A stretch of DNA of 64,000 bases from the NCBI GenBank assembly GCA_947034885.2, contig OX344749.2, positions 39,399,682 through 39,463,681 of the forward strand. The letters are read 5' to 3'. This document shows, one piece after another, positions 26,593 to 38,430 of this stretch. The notes beneath the pieces are model-generated. The model was not told where the DNA came from. It was given only the letters and a program-made list of their open reading frames with translations, and made no database searches. The DNA comes from Thuidium tamariscinum (taxonomy: Eukaryota; Streptophyta; Bryopsida; Hypnales; Thuidiaceae). Positions within the stretch are counted from its first letter, which is position 1; each line of letters starts with the position of its first letter. A program made the position numbers and the translations under genes.

Positions 26593-29500
26593 CGTGTTGA
26601 GGCCCTAAGAAGGAAGAATCAGGGTTTAGCAACCCAAGGGCAGCAACTCCTGCTGCAAACAAAATGCTTTTCCAGTTCTCAAATCACAACGGACCAAGAC
26701 CTCCGCAGATGCTCCTCTGCACCTTACGAATGAACAACCTCCCAGTAGCATTCCCTCTCGTCAGCTACCCACGACGCGGTGAGTTCGAATTGAAGCTTGG
26801 AATCACAACCTTGCTCCGCTCCTCCTATGTTCTCAGTAGCGCAGAGTTGCAATTCATCCATGCTTGCAAGCCCTTCCGGCACCGCAATTGCATTCTGATG
26901 GGCAAAGCACCTTTCGAAGCCCACACACACTCAAAATGTGCGAGACCAAGCTCGATGGAATCCCCGATGGCTGCTGTACCCTTGAAGCACTCTCGGATGT
27001 CACACGAACGACGAAAACTAGAGTTTCGCCAAACGATTGCAAGCTTGCTGAAGGCCCAGGGCGGCGCTTGTGGAAGGTGTATCACACAACACGTTGGAAC
27101 TAGGAACTTGAGGAGAGGGAGCGGGGATGAACACCTGACGAATGAACATAGGGCGTCCCAAGTTCATTCATCGGTCATGCTGACGAGTGACGATGGATCA
27201 CAGGCACTTATAACGCACGTCCAACGAATGAATGACCTTTCTGTTTTCCCTGAACCCCTGCAATACACCCTAAAACCCTTTTATCAACCCCTAAATGCCC
27301 AAGGCACCAAAATCTGGTGTTGCAAAACTTTGACTTTATATAAAACTAACCAAATTGCTCTTTTTAGTATTTTATATTTTTGGAAAGTATTTTTGAAGTC
27401 TTTTAGCGTCAAAAATTCAATTTGAAAAATGAATGATAGTGATTTTTCTATTCAAGATTTTGTACAAGGGTACCCATTACAATCTTGACTTTCCATTGTG
27501 TTGAGAGCTCTCGAAAATGAGCCTCAAATACACTAGATCTTGGAGAAAATCACATTCAAAATTCATTTACAAAAATTGTTGAATACTAGAATTTGAAAAG
27601 CTATAAATTGATTGGAGTTATGCATGTTAGGCCCTCGAACTTCATTTTGTTTTGGTCACCAACTTTTCAAATTTCACTTGCAAAAATAAGATAGAAAGAT
27701 TTGACATCACTTTTGCATTTTAACAACCTCACAATCAAACATTAGAATCTTTCACTCCATAAGTGATATTGTTGTGTGTTATTTTCCTATGCAATCTCTA
27801 ATATGTCTAGTTTGAATTTGTACGGTTACAATTCAAAAAAAATTGATACAACTTATTAAAATGTTGGCATTTTTTTCAATCTAGATCAAATTCCAAGAAG
27901 CTCAAAACAGGCCTTGAGCATTTAGGAATTATACCCTTCAAAATTGAATTGCCTTTAGTTTGAAGTATCAATTTTTGTAATTACTCTTTGAAAGTGTAGG
28001 AATATTGTATGGCATGGACATGTAATAACTTATTAGATGGATAGTATAGCCACGCACCCTTTCCCCAAAGTAAAAGATAATGAAATCCTTATGCTTTCAA
28101 AGAAAATGACAGTTTCATTCAATTTTTGATTAAAAAAACTAAAATATTCATAACTTTCACTTTGTATGTCCAAATGTCATAAAACAGACATACATGTACC
28201 ACTTCTTGAAGAGAGCTTTCTAACAAGTGCCAAAAATTTAATCAAGAGATTTATAGTTGTAGAGGTCTTATTGTCATTGTAACTCGCAAACAAGAAAAAT
28301 TAAATTAAACAAACATCTTCATTTGAAGTATAGACTAAAATACATTGTATCATTGCCACACCATAATAAATTAAACAAGAGTGAAAGCAATTTTTCATTT
28401 TTAAGGGTCCCTTCAAGAGACCCAATTGCTTCCCTTAAGGAAACTTGATGAATTTGCCAGGGACGGGGAGCATGAAGTATGAGTGGAACATGAGATTTTA
28501 GAGTTTGGTAAGGAGTTTTGAGAAATAGTACTAGATCTTGAATTGTTGTTGTGTTTTGGAGCCGTGTTTGTGGTGATGATGGCTCAACAGAAAGCGTTAA
28601 TTTGAAGATAACACATTAGAAGAGCAACTTTAGAATGTTTCCCTAAGTATTGATACTTGAAATGAATCAGGAGTGTTAGGCCACGCTTTTCGTCTCTATT
28701 GGAAGTGATACGAGAAAATATTGAAATTTTGTGTTCATAGAGATCCTATTCAAAATTTATTGTAGTTTTTGGAGAATATTCAAAAGTTAGAAGACTTCAA
28801 TAGAAACTCGAATCTTTGTGTCAAGAATTTCAAAGGCAGAACAAAATGTTGTTTGTCAACAACCTTCTGTTACTAAATTTGGATTGAATTCAATTTTTGA
28901 ATTTGCGGTGTTAATGATTGGGTTGTATTTCTTTTGTGGGTTGCAAGTACTAGAAAAAATTTAAACTTCTAATTGTTCTACAACACTCATAAGTGCCCTT
29001 GGAACTACAAAATGACAATTGAAGGATCTCCAATGAAGAGCAGATGAAACGTCAAGAACTGTCCACAAAGTTTCATAATACCATCAAGGTTCTTCATAGC
29101 TTCTTGTTGTTAAGTAGCCATCAATTGCTCACGTGTTTGCCTTATGGTTTTCTTGTTTAATGCTCATTTCTTGTTAGAAACTTAGAAATTCATACTTAAG
29201 TTATTCTTGAGTATGAATTGAGTTTCAAATAAATTTCAATTGTTTGAATTGAGTTTGCACGCTACATTGAGCAATAGAATGAAGTTTCAGTTTAATGAAA
29301 TTATAAAGCTCCATTAATTTAGTATGATGTATTCAATTCTTTTTGTGTATAAATTAATGGAGCTTTATTGCATTGATTATCATAGGTTACAAGCAAGTTG
29401 GAAGAGCAAGGAGGCGAGAAGTTGCAATAGATTAAAGAAAATGAAATGTATGCATGATTTTGAACATGATCTTAACTTGGTATTATTGTAACAAGGATTT

Positions 29501-30426
29501 TTAGAAGACATCTTTGTACATTCTTTATAAGTTGTGTCTTTATTCTCTAGGTCATTAAGCTATGCTCCTTCCAGTATATGAATTCAAGAGCTAGTATTAT
29601 TTTCCAAAATTCCTCACCAAACCTTAGAATCTCACGTTTCACTCATACTTCACGTGATGTGCTAGCTCCTCTAGAATTATTGTAGTTTGTAGGCTTGCTA
29701 AAGTATTTAGATCATTCGTTTTAAGACAATGGTGGGTACTTTTTGAAGGTTACAATAGGTATGAAGGTAGGACATAGGAGCACAACTTCAACAAAGTAAG
29801 AAAGTTTTCTAAGTAGAGGTTCACGCATGCGTTTGAATGAATGTCAAAATCGTATGATATACGTCAAAAATATGTCCACCATGAAAAGTAGGGCCTCTAT
29901 AATTATTGAAGTGTATAAGCCTGTTGTAGTGTTCAAATCATTCACAATTTTCAGAGATGGATTTACCTCAATTGCATTCGGAGATAATTGGTTTTGGAGA
30001 TTTTGACTACCCATAACGTATTACTAGTCAATTTAGGGTGGCAATTCCAAAAGAATAGTACGACTATACAGCAAAAAGTCAACGCCTTGTCGAATTTTTT
30101 TTAATTTCCGTGTGATGAATTGAATCTTGTGGGAGCTAGCCGCACTGGTGGAGGTGTCGACATTTGGGTTTAGGTAATTCCTTAGGACTTTAAAGCTTTT
30201 GAAAGTGATTTGGAAGTCTTAGTTTATGATTTTGATTTGTAGCCCTAATATTTAATTTTGATGTACTGGGTCACCCCTTTGACTTTAAAAGAAAAATTCT
30301 TTGTTTTTGTTTCTGATGATGCTTGCATGTGAAGGTCATGCATTTCACGACGCCGACTTGTTTTGATGATTTGGAGTCATTGCATACATGAATGTATAGT
30401 TATAAGTCTCCTACAAGAGGTACTTC
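26593..30426. other. UTP4 upstream region and AT-rich spacer
   Basis: 26593-27250 is GC-balanced, likely UTP4 promoter and leader; a long plus-strand open frame there has no recognisable content. From 27284 a TTAA-type element follows, then AT-rich DNA with no supported gene to 30426. Confidence 0.45.
27284..27931. mobile_element. TTAA/CCC-type MITE, copy without GGGT insertion
   Basis: Left end TCAACCCCTAAATGCCCAAG, right end GCCTTGAGCATTTAGGAATT (inverted). The body matches 55534-57066 closely, including CCAAATTGCT, GTGTTGAGA.CTC and CATGTTAGG. The site that holds an 813-bp insertion in that copy is uninterrupted here (TATATAAAACTAACC around 27340), giving a natural empty site. Confidence 0.7.
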
Positions 30427-30749
30427 CACTAGTAGAAAAAAAGTGATCAAATTAACAAAAAATTAACAAATTTTTGTTGAAGTGGATATTGTATTATCTA
30501 TTTTTACAATTTTTTGTTGATTTTGGCATACATTGACAAAATCAACACTTCATTTTTGTTGATTCAAATACCGTAGCTCTAAAGTAACAAAAAAATCAAC
30601 ACTTTTTTGTTCATTTCAATGACTTATAAAAATCTTAAGTAAGTTTTTGACATTTGCAAAAATGTTTAATTCACCGTGGTTAGTATTCTATGCACAATGG
30701 TTTTTCTTTTTAAGAACTTAATCATGCATAATTCAATATTTAAAAAAAT

Positions 30750-31099
30750 CAGCAAACTTCAAAGGCCATTTAGGCATAGTAAAACAATTTTTTTCAAAAA
30801 ACTTTAAATTGAGAAAAGTTGTAAAATTAAACTAACTTTCATCCTTTCCAAATCTATTTGCAATTAAGAGCCTTCAATCAAAACTTATGAGTAAAATTTA
30901 GAGAGGGGGTGGAATGAACATTTTTTTGACATTTTTAAACACCCTCTCTAAAATTTATTCATAACTTTTGATTGAAGACTTGAAATTGCAAATGGGTTCT
31001 TAGAGATGAAATTTAGTTTAATTTTACAACTTTTTTGAGTTCAAATTTTTTTGAGAAAAGTTGTTTTACTATACCTAAGTGGCCTTTAAAGTTTGCTGA
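30750..31099. repeat. long inverted repeat, about 160-bp arms
   Basis: The left arm 30750-30911 pairs with the right arm 30941-31099 around a 29-base loop. Outer pairs are CAGCAAACTT with AAGTTTGCTG; inner pairs are TAGAGAGGG with CCCTCTCTA. Mismatches are scattered and few. A transcript would fold into a long hairpin of the kind that feeds small-RNA pathways. Confidence 0.85.
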
Positions 31100-31164
31100 A
31101 TTAACAAATCTATCGGGAAACAATGAAAGAAGCAATTAAATTGAACTCTACTCATTGTCAAGAT

Positions 31165-31245
31165 ACATAAGCTCTAGTATGTTGTAATGGTTAGAGTCCT
31201 TGAGGTGGCATCCAAAAGGTCTAGGATTCAAACCTTGGTGGCCGC
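31165..31245 (+). repeat. possible tRNA-related SINE head
   Basis: The segment has an A-box-like AATGGTTAGAG followed some 35 bases later by a B-box-like GGATTCAAACC, the spacing of a pol III tRNA promoter. No full cloverleaf could be drawn and no SINE tail identified. It may be chance. Confidence 0.3.
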
Positions 31246-31608
31246 ATGGTGCATGTGGCCATTGGCTATTGGTTGGACCTCGTGGCAAGGTGATCTATGT
31301 GGTCATTTTGATGATGTGGCACTTGCCAGGTGGCAGATTTTGTATGGTGGTTGAATGTCATTTAAATTTTTTATATTTTATAAATTTTTTTGATCAAATT
31401 AACAAAAAAATTAACAAAAAAATCAACATTTTTTTGTTAATTTTTGTTAATTTTGTCACTGTATTTTCTAGTAGTATTCACGCTCCTTTTCCTAGGTGTC
31501 CACTCAAGCTAGCCTGTTGCAAAAGACTCGTGCGAAGAAGGTACTAGATTGGACTAGTGTGAAGTATGAAAGATTAAGTCAAATTACAAGCTTGAATTTG
31601 TTGGATTT

Positions 31609-31620
31609 TTGGAGTGCGTG
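31609..31620 (+). repeat. target-site duplication, left
   Basis: TTGGAGTGCGTG, identical to 44175-44186 and directly abutting the element's left inverted end. Confidence 0.75.
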
Positions 31621-31926
31621 CGGGGTTGCTATATTGCGAGCTCAAGAGCATGAGCCCAAGAGCCTAGGAGCCTAGGAATTTTTCAATTTTTTTGGACTTT
31701 TTGAAAGTGGGGCCTAAGACCGTGGAGAAAGTTTTAGGGCGGTTAAGAAATAGGAAACAGATGAAGTTAGAACACCAAAGACCAGCAGAGGGCACAGAAA
31801 GCCTTGGAAGTAAGAAAATAGCAGTTTTACATTCAGTACAGTGATGGCTAATAGAAGTAAGTAGATAGCAACACAAAATATCATATATGAGTAAAGTGGG
31901 TTCAAAATCAGAGAGTCTAGGTGGGT

Positions 31927-34900
31927 CTAGGTACTACTAGAAGACCCTGATGTAGAACTCTCACCACTGAACGATAGATCACTGTCTGACTCTATAGCAG
32001 ACTCATCTACAAACAATGATACTCGTGGATCTGTTGTACGAGATCTAAAAGAAGGTTGAGTATCTATGGTTTGAGAATGCGTGGCTACTGCCTCAGCATA
32101 CACGGGTAACATAAAAGGTTTAGGAGGGCTAGGGAAAAACGTCGGTTTAGCAAAGAATGGTCGGGATGTCTGCATCTTCATTTCGGCTGCCTGCCTACAA
32201 AATCATGACACCAAATGTCAGATACTAAACAATGGGAACTCACATTGTCAAAGTATTAAAAAAAAATAACTTACTTACTAAAGCGCGAAGTCTTCTGCAA
32301 TTGACGAATTGGGACCACCTCCTCATCGTCAGCAATCGGGATAGGTGTAGAGCTTTGTGGAGTTGGCTCAGGAGCTGAAATGGGACGTGAGAGTGGAGCT
32401 AAAAGTGCATCAAAAATGCTCTTGTCAGCCTCCAACGCTACAATGTGGCGGCCAGTAGCCCGACAAGCGTAGATGCTGGCTCCTGCAAAATCCCAATCAC
32501 ATTAAAAAAAATAGGATATGAAGTTCAAAGATCAAATGCAAAAGACATGTGCTAGAACACTAAATAAGGTGATATACAGTAAAGAATAGAACCTGTAGAG
32601 GCTGTGCAATCCATGATGATGTCACCAGGCGAGGTAGTTCCCTCAATGATCATTTGCATGAAAGATCGTGCCTTTTCACGAGAACCACGCCATGGAATGG
32701 TACCATTCATTGCCAAATCCTCCTTCTCACAACAATTCAGTACAAGATCATCTCTGCCAATGTCAAGGTCGATAGCCTGGTGCGCTGGAACATGACGAAA
32801 TGTAAAGCGGGACTTCTCAGACTTCACATACAAGTTCATTTTGAAGCGCACAGTCTGCAAATCCACTCCAATACATTAGAATCAATGTAACATTTTCAAA
32901 TGGAAAAAAAATAGTCTATTTGAAAAGGCCAGAAGAACTTACCGTGGAAGAACGGTCCAGTGGATTGGTAAGACGTAGTCTGTTCCACACCATCCACTCC
33001 ATTTTCGATGTGAATCCATACTTCCGAGAGAAATCCAAAACATAAGATCGAATCTCACGACTCAGAGAGTACATGAGAACAAGGCCACCACCATCATGGA
33101 GGTAGTTCTCTGCGAAATCAAAGATCGTCTGTAGCCACTCTTCTGAAAACTTGTTCCAATTTGGAACAGAGGATGGCGGAATAGAGATGTTAGGGACAGG
33201 TAAGCCCTCAGGAACATCCACTATAATGAGATCAACTAAGGCCTGCTTAGTAATCACACCATCGAAGAAACGATCCTTGTCCAAAGCATGCTGCAGATAA
33301 GAGAAAACAAGGGACACTTTTAGCAATAATTTCATACAAGTTCAACACCAAACACAAAGAATTTCTCCACACTCACCCTTATACTATAAAGAAACAACAT
33401 GTTCATAGTTCAAAGCATTGAGTACATAGAGAATTACCTTTTCCAGAAGGGAGAGAACCTTCGTGAATGAAGCGGGGATAGGACCATCATCTGAACCAAG
33501 CAAATTGCTGAGAGACTCATTTAGAATGCATTCATCCACATTGGCATCCACAATCGCAACCGGAGCCAAAGTCAGATGTCCCTGTTGCATCTGAGATTTC
33601 GTGAGCGAGAAACCGGAGGAAGTGGGGTTGGCGGCCAAATCACTTGTTGCATGCTCCACTGGGGCAGCCTCCGCCTTGCGCTTCTTCCCCTTCTTCTTCT
33701 CTTTGCCGTCGTTCTTCGTTGTCTCAGCCAACTTGTCTCTCCTTCTCACCGCGGTGTCCTCAAGCTTCTTCTTGGCTGACTCCAACTTCTCCCCCTTCTT
33801 CTTATTCTCCAACTCCCGCTTCTTGATGGCCTTGTCACGAGCCTCACCTTCCAATCCTGAGAACTCATCCACCTCTGACTGCACAACAATACAGTCCTTG
33901 ACGCTCTGGAATAGGGCCACTTCCTCCGGTGCCGTAAAACCCTTGGTACAATCCAAGTACCAAGCACCCAGTTGAAGATGGCCGATTGGCCAAAACTTCA
34001 GTTGAGCGGGTGAAAACATACAATCCGATGATGTCGAGTCACGCCACGAACGCAAGAATGGCGGTAAATCGGACTTGGAGATAGCTTGCTTTCCATATAA
34101 TTCGAATGTGAAGTACCTAAAGAAGTAACCCAACGCATAAGTCAAGATCATACTCAAATAAAGACCATAGCATCAAACCTCATACTATGCCCATACTAGA
34201 CAGTGAAGAAGAGCAAAAAGAAATAGACATTAATTAGAACTTGTGATGGAATCAATAAACAATGATGCTTTTGTTATCTTCGGTTTAGTGAAAACGTACA
34301 TTAGATTCCAAAGACACTGCCTAAATATCAAATTCCAAATAGAGACTAGGGAAAATAACTGACATTGTAGATGAAAATGATGTAGAAGAAGTACCTGTAT
34401 AAGACCCGTCTCACGGCAAGAAGGGAGCCCTTATAATCCTTAAAGGACTCAGATTTCTTGAATGCCTCAGCTCCTTTAAAAACTCCAGGATATGAGTGTT
34501 CCCACAACTTCATCCTCCAATACTCGATGTAGTCGGAAAGAGACATTGGCTCAGCGGGTACGTCCATGTTCACTTCGATGTTGTCAGACTTCAGTATGCT
34601 GTCATACAACTCAAGAGCTGCATCCTCCAACTGAACACAAATTCGAATCAGATCAGGACCTCTAGGGAAATCAATGTTACTGGGCCAATTATTTAAGAAA
34701 CAAAAGCAATGAATCAGATATGCTTACTTACCCCAGCAAACCAAACCGCCTTGGATAAGAAGGAACCAATCTTGTCATCATTAGCTGGTCTGGGTGGAAC
34801 ACGACGAGCTTCACGAGTAGGGGCGGATGAATTTATCCACTTCAACCACTTCACCTTGTGTTGTGGGCTCGCATTGGCAGTAGCAATAAGTTGAAGTTTG

Positions 34901-37900
34901 TCTAGCGTCAACTCCTGGACACTGTACAAACTCCAGTGCCTCTCAATCTGCAAGCATAAGCCCACACATATGAGAACAAAAATAAATATAGAGAAGCCTA
35001 AAAGGTTGCACGAATTGTAAAACGAAAAGAAACGAACCTCCTTCAGCCAGTCATCTCCCAATGCAGGATTAGCAACGGACACAATTTTTGAAAGCTTCTT
35101 GTAAAGCTTGTCCGTGGCATCCTTGGTTGCATTTCTCATTGCATTTGCAATACCAGTCTTAGTAACATCCTCCGGGGCCGTGTCCTCACGATACTTGCGA
35201 ACTCCAGCATCTGAGGCAATAGATATCTCTTGCTGCCAAACAAAGAAGTCCTGGGTCAAATGAATGCCAAGAAATGATGCAAATTCAAACACCAATGACT
35301 CTACAAACTAGACAGCAAACCGAGAAAACACAGTGTGTTATGTCGAACCTGAAAGATAAATGTGGTGAAAACCTCCAACGGCATCGTATACCAAGTCTTC
35401 TTTTGGGCATGGCCGCCACACAGTTTAACGTCCTCGGAGCTCAAAATCTCGGAAAACTTCTCAATGGACATTGTTCCATACTTGCGAACACGATAGAGTG
35501 TATGGACAAGATTCGTCTTCACGAAGGAATTCTCCGTGTGCCTTCAAAAACAAACACACTGTAAGTATTCCAAATGGATAAAGTATATCTAAATTCAAAG
35601 AAGTGATAAAAATATAAGAAAACTCACTTGTTCACATCATGCATGACTTGCATTGCTGCCCCAAGCCTATCTTTCGTGTCCAAAATGATGGAGTCCACCC
35701 GAACGTGCCACTTAGCTTCTCCACTGTGAAGCCTTTTGATATGCCGCATCCAAGCAGCATATCTGTGATTGCCGTCGCAAATGTAAAACTTGGCATCAAC
35801 CAAGTGCTGCAACTCAATGTGACTACTGAGTTCCTTGTTAAACTCAGCATTCACGTCATTCCAAATCGGTCCCCATCCGATCTTCTCCTCTTCAGAGAAC
35901 ACACCTGCCTCTCCCTCTTCATTTGAGACAGAAACATAGAATACTCTAGCTCCGTCTTCGTACCCGTGAACGAATTTCGTCTCTAACTCGTCCACATCAC
36001 AATCCAGGGTAGGTCTTACCATCGGCATGGGGACCATACGACACAACGGGATCGCCATTCGGGAGAGGCGATTAGGAGAGATTCGCATACTCGCTATTGT
36101 TGAAATTGAATCAACATTCTGGGACCTGCGAATGTGGTCCTCATCTTCAATGGCGGGGGCCGGCACTGGGGGCAATTGACCGCTACACTCTATTGAATCC
36201 TGTGCTCCAGCAACAGTGGAGGAAGGACCCGAGGATGCATTGCAAGTAGTGTCCATCTGACAATTCAAATAAATGGGTGATGCCCAAATCAGCAGAGTGT
36301 AAGAGATGGCAAGGTCCTGCCTCCGAGAAGGGGCTCTCGGTGGCGAGAGGGCCCCTGGTTGCGCGTCGGGAGACAAGGGGTGGGGTGTGACTGCCCACCC
36401 CGGCGAGCACGAGCTGATTCTAAAATAAAAAATTTCGCAACAATCTGTCTGGTCTCGGGGGCTCTCGGTGGCGAGAGGGTCCCCCGTGGTGCTCGGTGCG
36501 AGGCGGGTGGGGTGTGATTGCCCACCCTAGCCGAGCACGAGCTGATTCTAAAAGAAAAAATTTCGCAACAATCTGTCTGGTCTCGGGGGCTCTCGGTGGC
36601 GAGAGGGTCCCCCGTGGTGCTCGGTGCGAGGCGGGTGGGGTGTGATTGCCCACCCTAGCCGAGCACGAGCTGATTCTAAAAGAAAAAATTTCGCAACAAT
36701 CTGTCTGGTCTCGGGGGCTCTCGGTGGCGAGAGGGTCCCCCGTGGTGCTCGGTGCGAGGCGGGTGGGGTGTGATTGCCCACCCTAGCCGAGCACGAGCTG
36801 ATTCTAAAAGAAAAAATTTCGCAACAATCTGTCTGGTCTCGGGGGCTCTCGGTGGCGAGAGGGTCCCCCGTGGTGCTCGGTGCGAGGCGGGTGGGGTGTG
36901 ATTGCCCACCCTAGCCGAGCACGAGCTGATTCTAAAAGAAAAAATTTCGCAACAATCTGTCTGGTCTCGGGGGCTCTCGGTGGCGAGAGGGTCCCCCGTG
37001 GTGCTCGGTGCGAGGCGGGTGGGGAGTGATTGCCCACCCTAGCCAAGCACGAGCTGATTCTAAAAGAAAAAATTTCGCAACAATCTGTCTCGTCTGGGGG
37101 GCTCTCGGTGGCGAGAGGGTCCCCCCAGGGTGCGCGTCGCGAGGCGGGTGGGGTTTGACAGCCCACCCGATCGGAGCACGAGCTGATTCTAAATCAAAAA
37201 TTTCGCAACAATCTGTCTCCGCCTGGGGGCTCTCGGTGGCGAGAGGGCCCCCCAGGGTGCGCTTTTCGATGCGGGTGGGGTGTGACAACCTACCCGAGCA
37301 CGAGCACGAGCTGATTCTAAATAAAAAATTTCGCAACAATCTATCTCCGTCTGGGGGCTCTCGGTGGCGAGAGGGCTCCCCAGGGTGCGCGGTGAGAGGC
37401 GGGTGGGGTTTGACAACCCACCCGAGCACAAGTACGAGCTGATTCTAAAAGAAAAACAAGGGTTTGAGGTTCAAATCTCATACCTCGAGATTGGGAGGCT
37501 CTTTCTCAATGGGCGGAGAAACTGTGGCCTCCGTCCTTGCAATAGCTCCACTCCGTGTCTCCATTGTAGCTACGTCGTCAATCTGCAAGATGTGATTGTC
37601 TCATTAGAAAGACGCACGAAAACATCAATCAGGAAGTGTGCTTTCGGAAATGAGAATTTCGCAATGCCTCAAATAGTTTGAATGGGGGAGTTACAGAACT
37701 ACAGAATGAATATCCACACAAGGAGGAGAGATGGACGACGTGAGGGTGAGATGAAATTCGATTCTCAAAATCGGTAGCTTTCCTGAGGGGAAGCTGGAGG
37801 GACGGGGCTCGGAGGGTCGGAGGCGAGCGGTGGACTGCGAATGGAGGAGTCTGTCCTCCAAACCCTAATCGGGGTCCCGTCTGGCTCGAGCCGGCGGGGT

Positions 37901-38430
37901 CCAATTTTTTTTTAATTTTTTAATTTTAATATTTCAAGAAGAAATAATCATTCCTTCTAAATTATATTATCACGCTAGTTTAGAATACCCTAAACACTGT
38001 GAAGACCGACTTAAATATGAATTTGCAATGTACATAGAAATTAGACCATGTTCAATAGCATGAGGCAGTACATGCATATCTGGAATTCAGTAATGTGGAA
38101 TTGGTGAGAAAGGAAACTTACATTGCATGGTTCAGTGTTGTTGCCGTTGTCATCCTTTCTAGGAGAGAGGAATTCGGGAAGACTACTGAATCGAGGGAGT
38201 AGATCATTGTCAATGTTTCTATCAATTGAAGTATCCTCCGGATTGCCAATGATATCTTGTCCAGAAGTCGGTGTTGTCTGAGCCAGTATGAGGTGTCTGC
38301 GCCTATTTTCACGAGACATTTTCAAGGACTTCAGACTACTGAAGCAGCGGCTCATTCCCCTCTTCCTCTTCTTACCTACACTTTTTCTACTGCATTCGGC
38401 ATTGGATTCAACTATCATTATGCCTCTCAA
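31927..38430 (-). CDS. ParB-like / beta-class DNA methylase-like fusion protein carried by transposon
   Basis: Twelve exons with consistent phases: 38122-38430, 37484-37582, 35628-36256, 35349-35541, 35038-35250, 34732-34947, 34395-34630, 33438-34116, 32943-33290, 32593-32854, 32275-32482, 31927-32194, giving 1220 codons. If exon 38122-38430 is not used, the ATG at 37562-37564 gives about 1110 aa. Domains: a basic N-terminus (GKKRKRG); a ParB/sulfiredoxin-like region with DGNHRYAAW (residues 297-305); a helical middle region; a Lys/Glu-rich coiled linker with KKKGKKRK; then a methylase fold. In that fold a motif-IV-like DLIIVDVPEGLP (about 879-889) precedes LHDGGGLVLMYS and a C-terminal motif-I-like GDIIMDCTASTGASIYACRA (from about 1052) with IVALEADKS. 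That order is the beta class (N4-cytosine/N6-adenine type). DVPEG instead of (D/N/S)PP(Y/W/F) suggests lost or altered catalysis. ParB-methylase fusions are familiar in bacterial and phage mobile DNA. DNA or repeat binding is inferred. Confidence 0.75.
36305..37452. repeat. 128-bp tandem array, about nine copies, in an intron
   Basis: The landmark GCTGATTCTAAA recurs at 36413, 36541, 36669, 36797, 36925, 37053, 37182, 37310 and 37439, so the period is 128-129 bp. Copies from 36541 to 37053 are nearly identical, while edge copies have diverged. Each unit holds two stem-loops: GGGGGCTCTCG with CGAGAGGGTCCCCC, and GGTGGGG with GCCCACC. Read on the minus strand each also carries TTTTTTCTTTTAG, a good 3' splice-site look-alike. 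The array fills nearly all of the intron 36257-37483 of the ParB/methylase-like gene. Confidence 0.95.

Larger units (their letters stand above)
30427..31476. mobile_element. CACTA-type non-autonomous element, about 1.05 kb
   Basis: Begins CACTAGTAGAAAA and ends TTTTCTAGTAGTA (a slightly altered inverted end), with a 3-bp target duplication TTC at 30424-30426 and 31477-31479. Subterminal AACAAAAAATTAAC-type repeats lie at both ends. It encloses a long perfect-looking fold-back and a tRNA-like segment, described separately. Confidence 0.72.

Noticed and set aside
26664-27425. 253-codon open frame upstream of UTP4
   Set aside because: It runs into a TTAA-type element at its 3' end, has no family features, and lies in the likely UTP4 promoter region.
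31200-31547. 115-codon open frame
   Set aside because: It crosses the right border of a CACTA element, with low-complexity I/N/K/F content.
36289-37429. Chain of similar 77-165 codon open frames on the minus strand
   Set aside because: They are the 128-bp tandem array read through; the unit length is not a multiple of three, so the frame shifts from copy to copy, and the array lies in an intron.
36305-37452. Array considered as a CRISPR locus
   Set aside because: The whole 128-bp unit repeats with no variable spacers, and the context is a plant nuclear transposon.
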